From CAMDPA01 sp965223035 (GTDB taxonomy: Bacteria; Pseudomonadota; Alphaproteobacteria; Rhizobiales; Hyphomicrobiaceae), in contig OZ244980.1 of assembly GCA_965223035.1 (NCBI GenBank), forward strand, positions 4,712,001 to 4,776,000: a DNA stretch of 64,000 bases. The letters run 5' to 3'. The notes under the pieces were generated by a model. The model worked only from the letters and a program-made list of their open reading frames with translations, made no database searches and was not told the DNA's origin. Shown here piece by piece: positions 45,191 to 53,678 of the stretch. The stretch's first letter is position 1; every line of letters begins with the position of its first letter. Position numbers and translations under genes: made by a program.

Positions 45191-46072
45191 ATGCCGACGT
45201 CCGACGCTTCAAAATCGACCGCCTACCGGGAAATCCTATTCGAGGTGAAGGATCATGTGGCTTGGATCACCATCAACCGGCCAGAGGTGCGCAACGCGTT
45301 CCGAGAGCAGACGCTGGACGAGATGATCGATGCCTGCAAATCCACCCGCGATGACCCTTCGATCGCCGTCGTGGTCATCACCGGGGCAGGCGATGAGGCG
45401 TTCTCCGCCGGCGGCGACTTCCACGCCATGATGAAGCTCAACCGCGCCAATGCCGCGCACTGGAACGACCGAATGCTCGGCCTTGCCATGACCATTCGGG
45501 GCCTCCCGGTTCCGGTCATCGCGATGGTCAACGGCTGGTGCATGGGCGGCGGACACGAGCTGGCCTTGTGGTGCGACCTGGTGATCGCGTCAGACAACGC
45601 TCACTTCGGCCAGACCGGCGCCAGGGTCGGCGCATGTCCCACCGTTGGCGCGACGCAGTACATCCCGCGCTTAATCGGAGAACGGCTGGCGCGGGAGATG
45701 ATCTTCTTATGCCGGACGTTCTCGGCGGAAGAGGCGGAGCGGGTCGGGCTGATCAATCGCTGCGTGCCCAAACACCGCCTGCGCGCCGAGACCGAGGCGT
45801 GGTGCGAGAAGATCAAGGGCTTTTCCGGTCAGACGTTGCGCGCGACCAAGAAGTCGCTGAACTACGAATCCGACATGCTTTATCCGTCGTGGCAACACGG
45901 CATGGAGTTGCTGGCCGAGATCTGGGGCTCGGAGGAGAGCTTGGAGGGCATGAACGCCTTCCTGCAAAAGCGCAAACCCGATTTCATGAAGTTCCGGGAG
46001 CAGCGCAAGGCCAAGGTCGAGGCCTATCTCGACGTCATTGCCAACGACGGCAACCAGGCACCGCGCAAATGA
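45191..46072 (+). CDS. Crotonase-family enzyme, MenB/BadI-like (ring-opening hydrolase or naphthoyl-CoA synthase type)
   Basis: 293 residues of the enoyl-CoA hydratase/isomerase superfamily. The oxyanion-hole motifs are AFSAGGDFHAM near residue 72 and NGWCMGGGHELALWCDL near residue 115. The segment FGQTGARVGACPTVGATQYIPRLIG and the C-terminal NAFLQKRKPDFMKFREQ are features of the MenB and BadI (2-ketocyclohexane-carboxyl-CoA hydrolase) subgroup. No menaquinone genes are near, so a role in alicyclic or aromatic-acid breakdown is more likely than MenB. The stop overlaps the start of the CoA-transferase gene (ATGA), implying a shared CoA-ester substrate. Confidence 0.83.
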   Translation: MPTSDASKSTAYREILFEVKDHVAWITINRPEVRNAFREQTLDEMIDACKSTRDDPSIAVVVITGAGDEAFSAGGDFHAMMKLNRANAAHWNDRMLGLAMTIRGLPVPVIAMVNGWCMGGGHELALWCDLVIASDNAHFGQTGARVGACPTVGATQYIPRLIGERLAREMIFLCRTFSAEEAERVGLINRCVPKHRLRAETEAWCEKIKGFSGQTLRATKKSLNYESDMLYPSWQHGMELLAEIWGSEESLEGMNAFLQKRKPDFMKFREQRKAKVEAYLDVIANDGNQAPRK

Positions 46073-47268
46073 CATCGATTGAGCGGCCGCTGACCGGCAT
46101 TCGCGTGTTGGATCTGTCCCGCGTCCTGGCCGGGCCATTGTGCGCCATGAACCTGGGCGACATGGGTGCCGACGTGATCAAGGTGGAGCGTCCAGGAACC
46201 GGCGATGACACGCGTGGATGGGGGCCACCCTTCACCGCCGGTGAATCGGCGTATTTCCTGTGCGCGAACCGCAACAAGCGCTCCATCACGTTGGATCTGG
46301 CCCGGCCTCGTGGGCTCGATATCTTGCGGGCACTGGTGGTCAAGGCCGATGTGGTGATTGAGAACTTCAAGGTGGGAACCCTCGCGCGTTGGGGGCTGAC
46401 GGCGGACTGGTTTGCGAGCAACGCGCCGCAGGTCATCACCTGCTCGATCACCGGATATGGCGCGCGCGGGCCGAAAGCGCAGCTGCCCGGTTACGACTTT
46501 CTCGCGCAGGCCGAATGCGGGCTGATGAGCATCACCGGCGCCGCCGATGGGCCGCCGGTCAAATTTGGCGTATCGGTCGTCGATTTTTGCACCGGTCAGT
46601 TCGCCACCTCCTCGATCCTGGCGGCGCTGGTCGCGCGCGGACGCACCGGACGCGGCCAGCACATCGAGGCGAGCCTGTACGCCACCGGCTTGAGCATGCT
46701 GGTCAACGTCGCAGCGTCCCACCTGATGTCCGAACGGCCGGCTCAGCGCTACGGAAACGGTCACCCCAACGCCGTGCCCTATCGCGAGTTTGTCTGTGCA
46801 GACGGTGAGATCGCCCTGCCGATCGGTAACGATGCACAATTCGCCCGGCTGTGCGGGTGCCTGGGTCACCATGAATGGGCCGCCGACCCGCGGTTCGAAA
46901 CCATGGCCCAACGTGTCGAACATCGCGATCAGGTGGATGCCATGCTGGCGCAAGCCCTCAAGGCCAAGTCGGCCGACGCATGGTTGGCGCTGTTTCAAGC
47001 CGCCGGGATTCCGTGCAGCAAAATCAACTCGGTCGAAGGCGCGCTAGCCGACCCGCATACGCTCGCCAATGACATGGTCGTCGCAGCGCAGCACCCGACC
47101 GCGGGGCAGATCAGGATGGTCGGTATTCCCTATCGCCTGTCGGATACGCCGGCCGGCATTGACCGCACGCCGCCGGTGCTCGGCGCGGATACCGAGGACG
47201 TGCTCATGGAGCTTGCCGATGTGTCGGCCGCGGAGATTGCCGCGCTCAGGTCCGACGGCGTAATTTGA
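46069..47268 (+). CDS. Class III (CaiB/BaiF) CoA-transferase
   Basis: 399 residues of the family III CoA-transferases, which move CoA between carboxylic acids. Typical parts are RVLDLSRVLAGPLCAMNLGDMGADVIKVERPGTGD at the N-terminus, ENFKVGTLARWGL, SITGYGARGP, the catalytic aspartate D172 in SVVDFCTG, RGQHIEASL, and GIPCSKINSVEGALADPH near the C-terminus. ATG 46069 overlaps the crotonase stop by four bases; the open frame from 45538 is a shadow of the crotonase. It likely activates the substrate handled by the neighbouring crotonase. Confidence 0.93.
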   Translation: MTSIERPLTGIRVLDLSRVLAGPLCAMNLGDMGADVIKVERPGTGDDTRGWGPPFTAGESAYFLCANRNKRSITLDLARPRGLDILRALVVKADVVIENFKVGTLARWGLTADWFASNAPQVITCSITGYGARGPKAQLPGYDFLAQAECGLMSITGAADGPPVKFGVSVVDFCTGQFATSSILAALVARGRTGRGQHIEASLYATGLSMLVNVAASHLMSERPAQRYGNGHPNAVPYREFVCADGEIALPIGNDAQFARLCGCLGHHEWAADPRFETMAQRVEHRDQVDAMLAQALKAKSADAWLALFQAAGIPCSKINSVEGALADPHTLANDMVVAAQHPTAGQIRMVGIPYRLSDTPAGIDRTPPVLGADTEDVLMELADVSAAEIAALRSDGVI

Positions 47269-47349
47269 TGGTTGTGGGGCAGATGGCGCAATCGGCGATG
47301 GTGGCAGCTGATGCTAAGCCCATCATGGCGAGGTGGAACCGGGCCCAGT

Positions 47350-47396
47350 GGAACAACGGGGCGGGGCGCGAGCTGGTTCGAGCTAACTGAGAGATG
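47350..47396 (+). repeat. Possible decayed copy of the second repeat family
   Basis: GGGGCGGGGCGCGAGCTGGT followed by TCGAGCTAACTGAGAGATGC resembles the core but with many changes; it is a weak call. Confidence 0.3.
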
Positions 47397-47446
47397 CGGT
47401 AGCATTGGCTATGCCTGCCAGGGCCTCCAAGAAGGATGATCGGGTC

Positions 47447-48547
47447 ATGTTCAAGATTGCCACAGTCGATGCCTTCGCGATCGCCGTGCCACTGCGCGCG
47501 CCGGTGAAAATGGCCGGAATCGAGGTGTCAACAGCAGAAAACCTGATCGTACGGGTGACGGATCAAGACGGCACGATCGGTTGGGGCGAGGCGGCATCGG
47601 CGCCGACCATGACCGGGGAGACGCCTGAGGGCATGGTCGCGGCGGCCCGCTTCATGGCCTCGCGCCTCGTCGGCCAAGAGGTGATCGACGTCGCGACGAC
47701 CCAGCACGCGCTGGCCGGCCTGATGTACGGCAACGACGGGGCCAAGGCCGCGATCGAGATCGCCCTACTCGATATCGCCGGCAAGCGACAGGGCGCGCCG
47801 ATCTACCAGTTGCTCGGCGGCAAGGTCCGCGACGATGCGCGCATTCTGACCATGATCGCCGGCGGCCGCCCCGAGCTTGAGGTCGCCAATGCCAAAGCTC
47901 AGGCCGAGGCCGGGTTTTCGGCATTCAAGGTCAAGGCGGGCGCGCTCGATCCACAGCGGGATCTGGAGCGCGCGCGGTTGGTGCGCGAAGCGTTGGGACG
48001 CACCGCGCGAATCTCGGCGGATGCCAATCAGGGCTATACGCGGGAACAGGCGCTTGTGTTCGCGCGCGGCGCGGGTGCGGCGGGTCTCGATTTCATGGAA
48101 CAGTTGGTCGCCGGCGAGGACCTTGACGGCATGGCCGCGTGCGCTGCGGCCTCCAGCGTACCGCTCGGCGCCGACGAGGGTCTGCATTCGATTGCCGATA
48201 TTACCCGTCATCACGAGCATGGGGCGGCCAGTGGCGGTAGCCTAAAAACCATCAAGCTCGGTGGCCTGCAACCGGTCTTGCAGGCGGCGCACTTGATGCG
48301 TGAACTTGGCCTGCACATCAATCTGGCCGGCAAAGTCGCCGAAACCAGTATCGCCAGCGCCGCCATCGCGCATTTGGCCCTCGTCGTGCCGCAGCTCGAT
48401 TGGGATACGAGTATCACCAATCAATACCTGGCGGACGACGTCGTGTCAGATCCCCTGCAAATCGCATTCGGTCGGGTGCGCCCCAGTGATGCGCCCGGCC
48501 TCGGCGTGACGCCGCTGGAGGACAAGCTGCGGACGTATCGGACTTAG
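47447..48547 (+). CDS. Enolase-superfamily enzyme (mandelate racemase/muconate lactonising type)
   Basis: 366 residues with the enolase-superfamily cap and barrel. The KxK catalytic motif is FKVKAG (K161, K163); the metal ligands are D192 in ADANQGY, E218 in MEQL and D243 in ADEG; the opposite lysine is K267 in SLKTIKLGG. This ligand set fits the muconate lactonising enzyme subgroup (cycloisomerases, racemases, dipeptide epimerases). It lies in the run of catabolic genes. ATG 47447 has AAGGATGA upstream; ATG 47411 in the same frame is less likely. Confidence 0.9.
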   Translation: MFKIATVDAFAIAVPLRAPVKMAGIEVSTAENLIVRVTDQDGTIGWGEAASAPTMTGETPEGMVAAARFMASRLVGQEVIDVATTQHALAGLMYGNDGAKAAIEIALLDIAGKRQGAPIYQLLGGKVRDDARILTMIAGGRPELEVANAKAQAEAGFSAFKVKAGALDPQRDLERARLVREALGRTARISADANQGYTREQALVFARGAGAAGLDFMEQLVAGEDLDGMAACAAASSVPLGADEGLHSIADITRHHEHGAASGGSLKTIKLGGLQPVLQAAHLMRELGLHINLAGKVAETSIASAAIAHLALVVPQLDWDTSITNQYLADDVVSDPLQIAFGRVRPSDAPGLGVTPLEDKLRTYRT

Positions 48548-48573
48548 GTTGCTTCGCCGAGGAAAGGCAAGTC

Positions 48574-49683
48574 ATGTCGCATTCGCCGAAAATCGCCATC
48601 AAGCCCTACCAGTCAACGGCCGCACGCGCGCATTTGACACCCAATTATCCGCGGCCTGACACGCTGGTTGTCGACATTCACGGCCACATGTTGGTGCCGG
48701 AGGCCGATCATTTGGTGCGCCCGCATCTTCCCGCCTCGGAACTCGACGCCGTAAAATACGCCTCCGCCTTCAGCCGCAAACTAAATGCCGAACAGAACGA
48801 CGATCGGCACGAGCAACTGGTCGGCGTCGCGCAGCGCTTCATCGATATGGACAAGATGGGCGTCGACGTGATGGTGCTGTCGCCGGCGCCGCCGCAGTTC
48901 AACTACCAAGCCGACGCCACGCTCTGCCACGAGGCCAGTCAACTGATCAATGACCGGCTGTCCTCGGTCGTCAAGCAGCAGCCCACGCGGCTTGCCGCGC
49001 TCGGCACCGTCCCCCTGCAGGACACAGATTTGGCGATCACCGAAATGAACCGGTGTATGGGCGAACTCGCCATGCCGGGCATCGAGATCGGCGCCAATGC
49101 AGGGCACGACGAGCTCTCGGCCGAGCGGCTGGAGCCCTTCTGGGCGCGCGCCGCGGAGCTTGGCGCGACCATTCTGCTGCACCCGACCGCGTTCGCCAGC
49201 GACCGGTTTGGCGCGCACTATCTGACCAACGTGATTGGCAACCCGTTGGAGACGACACTCGCCGTGCACTACCTGATCTTCGACGGGGTGATGGAGCGCC
49301 ATCCCAAGCTCAAGTTCGTGCTGGCGCACGGCGGAGCGTTCGCCACGCACTATGCAGCCCGCATGGATCACGCCTGGGGGGCCAGGGCCGACTGCTGCCT
49401 GCACATCGCCAAGCCGCCGACCCATTACCTGAAACAGTTCTACATGGACACCATCGTTTTCGCGACGGACCAGCTGGCTTTTCTCGCCACCAAATTCGGT
49501 ACCGACAAGCTATTGATGGGTACTGACTATCCGTTCGACATGGCCGAGTACGATCCGCTCGAGTTGATCGAGCAGACCGCAGGATTGTCGGCGGTGGACA
49601 AACAGGCCATTGCCGGCACCAACGCGCTGTCGGTGCTCGGCCTCGATGCCGGACGCTTCGCGCGGGCCGACGTCAGCCGTTGA
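48574..49683 (+). CDS. Amidohydrolase-2 family metal enzyme (ACMSD/resorcylate decarboxylase-like)
   Basis: 369 residues of the amidohydrolase_2 family, metal-dependent decarboxylases and hydrolases of aromatic or ring-opened acids. Metal-binding and catalytic motifs are VVDIHGHMLVPE (H36, H38), TILLHPTAF, VLAHGGAF with a conserved His, and GTDYPFDMAEYDP with the catalytic Asp. The fold is a TIM barrel without a signal peptide. The distance of 26 bases to the enolase-superfamily gene suggests one operon (crotonase, CoA-transferase, enolase-like, amidohydrolase). A decarboxylase of a dihydroxybenzoate- or aminomuconate-type acid is plausible but not proven. Confidence 0.88.
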   Translation: MSHSPKIAIKPYQSTAARAHLTPNYPRPDTLVVDIHGHMLVPEADHLVRPHLPASELDAVKYASAFSRKLNAEQNDDRHEQLVGVAQRFIDMDKMGVDVMVLSPAPPQFNYQADATLCHEASQLINDRLSSVVKQQPTRLAALGTVPLQDTDLAITEMNRCMGELAMPGIEIGANAGHDELSAERLEPFWARAAELGATILLHPTAFASDRFGAHYLTNVIGNPLETTLAVHYLIFDGVMERHPKLKFVLAHGGAFATHYAARMDHAWGARADCCLHIAKPPTHYLKQFYMDTIVFATDQLAFLATKFGTDKLLMGTDYPFDMAEYDPLELIEQTAGLSAVDKQAIAGTNALSVLGLDAGRFARADVSR

Positions 49684-49772
49684 GGTGAGCCAAGGGACCT
49701 GCGGTGATCAAACACCGGGCGGTCAAATGCGACGGCCCCCCCGGGGAGCGGCGCTGTGACCCGACAGCGAGA

Positions 49773-50520
49773 ATGGTCTTGATGACCGCGCGCGCCAACG
49801 TCCTGCTGATCAACACGGACCAGCACAGGGCCGATCATCTGGGCTGCACAGGCCCCGGTGCTACGCACCCGACACATCGACGGCCTGGCGGAGGGCGCGT
49901 TTGCATTGGGCGCTTTTACGTGACGGCGCCGGTTTACATGCCCGACCGGCCAAGCTTGATGACAGGCCGGATGCCCTCCAACCACGGCGTGCGCACAACG
50001 CAATTCCGTCGTCGCGACGTACGGTGACGTTCGTGGCATCGCTGCGCGCGGCCGGATATCGCACCGCACGTGTGGGCAAATGCCACTTGCAAACGCATTC
50101 CGGGCCCCCACCGCGCACCCAGCCTAACCCGCCGCCAAGCGGCTGTTATCAGCCGGCGCCAGCAGCGCTCGCTGAGGCCGCCACCGACAGTTATGCGGAT
50201 GGTGGTTACGATCAGGAGGTACCATCGCTTTGGGCCGATCCGGATGCCGCAGTCGCGACGCCGTTCTAGATCATCGTGCCTGAAAGTGGTGAGCAACTTG
50301 CTGCCTTCCATCGGAACCGGAACGATGCCGATGGAAGGCAGCTTGCCCCAGAAAGGGGCGAATTGTACGATCTGAAGGCAACCCGTGAACAGCTCGCCAA
50401 CCATTGGTCACGACGCGCACAAGGTCCGGTCCGCGCACAGCTGATGGAAGAATTCACCCAGCTGCTGATGGAGGTCGCGACCGTTCGCCTTGGCGCCGCA
50501 TCAAGCCTGACGGCTCGCCA
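49773..50520 (+). pseudogene. Decayed sulfatase/arylsulfatase-family gene
   Basis: Three pieces of a sulfatase can be read in different frames. Piece 1 (about 49782-49850): NVLLINTDQHRADHLGC. Piece 2 shifts frame at about 49858-49920 (RTRHIDGLAEGAFALGAF), then returns for FYVTAPVYMPDRPSLMTGRMPSNHGVR. Piece 3 in another frame (50022-50268): TFVASLRAAGYRTARVGKCHLQTHSG. After a palindromic repeat, the C-terminal end GELYDLKATREQLANHW appears (50362-50500). The formylglycine motif C-x-P-S-R is replaced by YMPDR. Length is well below the usual 450 or more residues, so the middle is deleted. Confidence 0.82.
50266..50349 (-). repeat. CTAG palindromic repeat, rearranged, within the sulfatase pseudogene (copy k)
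   Basis: CTAGATCATCGTGCC at the left, then GAGCAACTTGCTGCCTTCCA, GGAACCGGAACGATGCCGA and the complementary arm TGGAAGGCAGCTTGCCCC. The right CTAG has been lost. Confidence 0.7.
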
Positions 50521-50526
50521 TCGCGT

Positions 50527-51837
50527 TCACCGCAGCGACGGCAGAAATGTCACCAAGGGCGGATAAGCCGCCAGCGCCACCATGCCGATCAAAAACAAGG
50601 CCACGAACGGCCAAGCCGCGCTGAACACGTCCGCAATGCTGACCTTTTCCGCAGCCCCCTGGAACGCGAAAATCACGTAGCCGAACGGCGGCGAGATGCC
50701 GCCGACTGTCACGTTGAGCAGCATGATCAACCAGAACCAGAGCGGATCAAAGCCGAGCGTCGCCAGTAGCGGCTGGTAAATCGGGATGACAACCAGCATC
50801 AAAGCGATTTGATCGACGAACATGCACAGCACGAACGGTATCGCCATCATCACGAACAACATCAGATAGGGCGACCAATCAAGCTCCACGATGAACAGGG
50901 TCAGCTCCCGCGTCGCGCCGGTGAAGGCCAACAGCTGGCTGAACATCCGTGAAGATGCCATGATGATGATGATCATGCTGGTGATGAACGCGGCACTGCC
51001 CAGTGACTGAAGCAGCATCGACCCGTTGAGCTTGCGATAGTAGGCAGCCGCGATCAACGCGCCGATCACGCCGGTCGCCGCCGATTCGGACGGCGTTGCG
51101 ATGCCCAGCATGATGAAACCCATCACGCAAAAGATGATCAGCGCAAACGGAGCGCAGGCCGCGATCCCGCGCATCTTTTCCGCCAATGTCGCATCGCGGG
51201 CCGCATCGCTTTGCAGTTCCGGTGCCAGACGCGGATTGATCTTCACCCGCAACACCGTATAGGCCAGGAACAACCCGGCCAACAGCAACCCGGGAATAAT
51301 TCCGCCGATCAACAAGCCAGCGATCGAAACGTTAGCCAGTGTACCGATAATAATGGCGAGCACGCTGGGAGGTATGATCGGCGCCAGCGAGGCGCCGGCC
51401 AGGATGTTGCCGATGGCGAGCTTGGAATCGTAACCGCGCTGGATCATGCTGGGATAGAGCGTGCGCGCCATCATCGCGGCAACCGCCATGGCCATGCCGG
51501 ACAACGCCCCGAATACGGTGGAAAGCGCAATGGTCAGCACGTACTGTCGGCCCTTCATGCGGCCGATCAGCTTGTCGACCGAATCGAACAAAATATCGAC
51601 GGAGCCGGAGCGGAATAATAGTTCCGCCATCAGAATGAACAATGGAATCGCCGACAGATCGGCGTTGGTGGTGGTATCGAATACGGAATTCGCCACCATG
51701 CCGAAGGCCGCAGGCCCGATCACGATCAAAACGCCGACGATATTGATCAGAAGGAACCCGACGAACAGCGGCGCGCCTGTCAGAAAAGCGGCCAAGAGCA
51801 GAAGAACGGCCGTTAGCAGCGTGGCTTCCCAGCCCAT
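50527..51837 (-). CDS. TRAP transporter large permease (DctM family), system 2
   Basis: 436 residues with about 12 hydrophobic helices. Family blocks: FLTGAPLFVGFLLINIVGV, IPLFILMAELLFRSG, ALSGMAMAVAAMMARTL, GASLAPIIPPSVLAIIIG, GIATPSESAATGVIGAL, and NVTVGGISPPFGYVIF near the C-terminus. It differs clearly from system 1, so the two TRAP systems probably carry different solutes. It starts three bases after the DctQ gene stop. The 3' end lies against the sulfatase pseudogene. Confidence 0.91.
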   Translation of the reverse strand: MGWEATLLTAVLLLLAAFLTGAPLFVGFLLINIVGVLIVIGPAAFGMVANSVFDTTTNADLSAIPLFILMAELLFRSGSVDILFDSVDKLIGRMKGRQYVLTIALSTVFGALSGMAMAVAAMMARTLYPSMIQRGYDSKLAIGNILAGASLAPIIPPSVLAIIIGTLANVSIAGLLIGGIIPGLLLAGLFLAYTVLRVKINPRLAPELQSDAARDATLAEKMRGIAACAPFALIIFCVMGFIMLGIATPSESAATGVIGALIAAAYYRKLNGSMLLQSLGSAAFITSMIIIIMASSRMFSQLLAFTGATRELTLFIVELDWSPYLMLFVMMAIPFVLCMFVDQIALMLVVIPIYQPLLATLGFDPLWFWLIMLLNVTVGGISPPFGYVIFAFQGAAEKVSIADVFSAAWPFVALFLIGMVALAAYPPLVTFLPSLR

Positions 51838-51840
51838 GAC

Positions 51841-52353
51841 CTAGCCCCCGATCCCGCCGCCGGCCGGGCCCGCCAGACCGCCACGCCCGTCGAGCTGGCG
51901 AAGGAAGTACAAGGTCGAGCTTGCAAAGCCATAGGGAATGAACACGGAGATCAAGTACTTTGGCACCGGCTCGACCGCCATGATGTGCACGTCCTCGATG
52001 AATTGCCGATGGGTCTCACCGAACGTGATCCAGGTCGCCAGCGCACAAACGATGAAGCTCATCAGCGCCGTCAGCCCTTTCACCACCCCGATCGCCGGCT
52101 TCGGCAACACGTCGTGGATTAACGTCACCGCCACGTGACCGTGCTTCCAGGTGACGTAGGGCATCATCAAGAACGCGCCGATGCATAGCGAGTAGGAGAC
52201 GGCCTCGCTCGCCCACCATTGCGGAGCGTTGAAGAAATAGCGGGCGAAGACTTCGATCGAATAAGCACCCAGCATGATGGCCAACGCCAGGCACGACGCA
52301 TAATAGCCGACCTGGGTGAGCCCGTCGTGCGCGCGGGCAAGAGCTCTCAGCAT
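51841..52353 (-). CDS. TRAP transporter small permease (DctQ family), system 2
   Basis: 170 residues with four hydrophobic helices (CLALAIMLGAYSIEVFARYFF, SYSLCIGAFLMMPYVTW, a third around FIVCALATWITFGE, and the last near FIPYGFASSTLYFL). The motif FFNAPQWWASEAVSYSL near helix 1 is typical of DctQ. The C-terminus ends in Gly-rich GLAGPAGGGIGG. It forms the permease with the adjacent DctM. Confidence 0.86.
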   Translation of the reverse strand: MLRALARAHDGLTQVGYYASCLALAIMLGAYSIEVFARYFFNAPQWWASEAVSYSLCIGAFLMMPYVTWKHGHVAVTLIHDVLPKPAIGVVKGLTALMSFIVCALATWITFGETHRQFIEDVHIMAVEPVPKYLISVFIPYGFASSTLYFLRQLDGRGGLAGPAGGGIGG

Positions 52354-52379
52354 AAGGCGGCCTGTTCAGTGATGGGTTG

Positions 52380-52408
52380 GCACCGCAGAGATTGCCGATC
52401 TGCGGTGC
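52380..52408 (-). promoter_or_regulatory. Perfect 10-bp-stem hairpin between dctP and dctQ (system 2)
   Basis: GCACCGCAGA, a 9-base loop, and TCTGCGGTGC form a perfect stem in the 89-bp gap between the dctP stop and the dctQ start. There is no run of T on the minus strand, so it is more likely an mRNA-stabilising or attenuating structure that keeps binding-protein levels above permease levels than a classical terminator. Confidence 0.7.
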
Positions 52409-52442
52409 ACAATCGCGCGCCTCGCGGCAGCACGGTTTCGCA

Positions 52443-53429
52443 TTAAAACGTCAGGTTCGCCTTCTTGGCCAGCGCACGCAGTTGGGCCGAAGAATCGCCG
52501 CAACACTTGTTGCCCAGATCCCAAAGGCTTTCAGCAAAGGTCTTGCGTACGGCCTCGACTTTATCGGCGGGCAGCGGGGACACCTTGACGCCGAGCTTCT
52601 CCAGCTGAGCACTCTCGTCAGCAAGGATTTTGTCGCCGACGGCGCCCATCTCGTTCTCGGTCTTCTGGCCGGCATCGAGCAGCACCTGCTTCTCCTTGTC
52701 GGACAGCTTCTTCCAGCTGTTGAGGTTGGCCAGAATCGGCAGCCAACTGGTGCCAAACGTCGGGCGGATCTTATATTTGGCCACCTCGAAATGTTTCATC
52801 GTCAGCATGCCCGCGGCCGGCCAGGCTGCACCGTCGACCACGCCCTTCTCCAGCGCCGAATAGATCTGCGAGCCAGGCAGAACCACCGGCTCGGCGCCCA
52901 ACAGGCGGATCACGCCGTGGTAGGTTTGTGTGCCGCGGATCTTCCGGCCCTTGAGATCTCCGTTGGCGGACAGCGGCTCTTTCAGAAAGATGTGGTAGCC
53001 CTGGTTGCTGCTCGGCACCAAGGCCAGCACCTTCAGCCCGTGGGTCTTTTGATAGAAGTCGTCGACGTGCTTCCAGCCACCGGATTTGCGCAGGCCAGCC
53101 GGGTCGGCCTTGACCGCATCGAGGGTCGCCGCCAGCCCCTTGGAGCCGACGTGATAGACACCGTGCGTGAACAGCAGATCAAAGACCCCGGTCTTGACCG
53201 GTTGCAGCTGCTCGAACGGTGGCACAACCTCAGGCCCGCTGATATTCAGCTTGACCGCACCGGCACCGACCTTCTCGACATTCTTCACGTATTGGTCCAG
53301 GACCGCGTAGGTCGGCCAATTGCTCTTGTTCCAGCTCGCCAGAACTTTTAAGTCAGCGGCGTTTGCCGGAGCGACATGGATTGCCGCGAGACCTGCCAGG
53401 ACGGCACCACTCAAAACTCTCAACTGCAT
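52443..53429 (-). CDS. TRAP transporter substrate-binding protein (DctP family), system 2
   Basis: 328 residues with a signal peptide (cleavage after APANA) and a DctP fold: DLKVLASWNKSNWPTYAVLDQYVKNVEKVG, EQLQPVKTGVFDLLFTHGVYHVG, the GRKIRGTQTYHG segment carrying the substrate-binding Arg, GSQIYSALEKGVVDGAAWPAAGM, and SWKKLSDKEKQVLLDAG. Two adjacent Cys (NKCCGDSS) near the C-terminus are unusual. ATG 53429 has AGGGGAT upstream. The gene heads the leftward dctPQM operon, with an intra-operon hairpin after it. Confidence 0.92.
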   Translation of the reverse strand: MQLRVLSGAVLAGLAAIHVAPANAADLKVLASWNKSNWPTYAVLDQYVKNVEKVGAGAVKLNISGPEVVPPFEQLQPVKTGVFDLLFTHGVYHVGSKGLAATLDAVKADPAGLRKSGGWKHVDDFYQKTHGLKVLALVPSSNQGYHIFLKEPLSANGDLKGRKIRGTQTYHGVIRLLGAEPVVLPGSQIYSALEKGVVDGAAWPAAGMLTMKHFEVAKYKIRPTFGTSWLPILANLNSWKKLSDKEKQVLLDAGQKTENEMGAVGDKILADESAQLEKLGVKVSPLPADKVEAVRKTFAESLWDLGNKCCGDSSAQLRALAKKANLTF

Positions 53430-53500
53430 CAGCAATCCCCTACTGTTGTGGTTTGAGAAAAAACGCTTACCGTGACCGGTTTGGCGTCTGCACACGAATT

Positions 53501-53525
53501 CTTGTTAAGATTTGACGCTAACAAG
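53501..53525. promoter_or_regulatory. Inverted repeat, operator candidate between dctP (system 2) and the antiporter gene
   Basis: CTTGTTA and TAACAAG, perfect 7-base arms 11 bases apart, located 72 bases upstream of the dctP start in the 249-bp divergent region. Size and symmetry suit a dimeric regulator. The binding protein is unknown. Confidence 0.5.
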
Positions 53526-53678
53526 CCGCAAGGCGGGATACAAGCGCTCGCTGGGTTCAAATCCTTAGAAGCACGTTTCTGTGCGAACTTCGTGCAACTG
53601 AGCGAAGCCGGCGCAAGTTGCGGATCGATCGGTGATCAGTCCTAAGGCACTTTGAACCATTGTTGGGCACACGTGCAG

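Noticed and set aside
45538..46068. N-terminal extension of the CoA-transferase
   Set aside because: Overlaps the crotonase gene out of frame; the family N-terminus begins at 46069.
46024..46998. 324-codon minus-strand open frame
   Set aside because: Antisense to the CoA-transferase gene, without family motifs.
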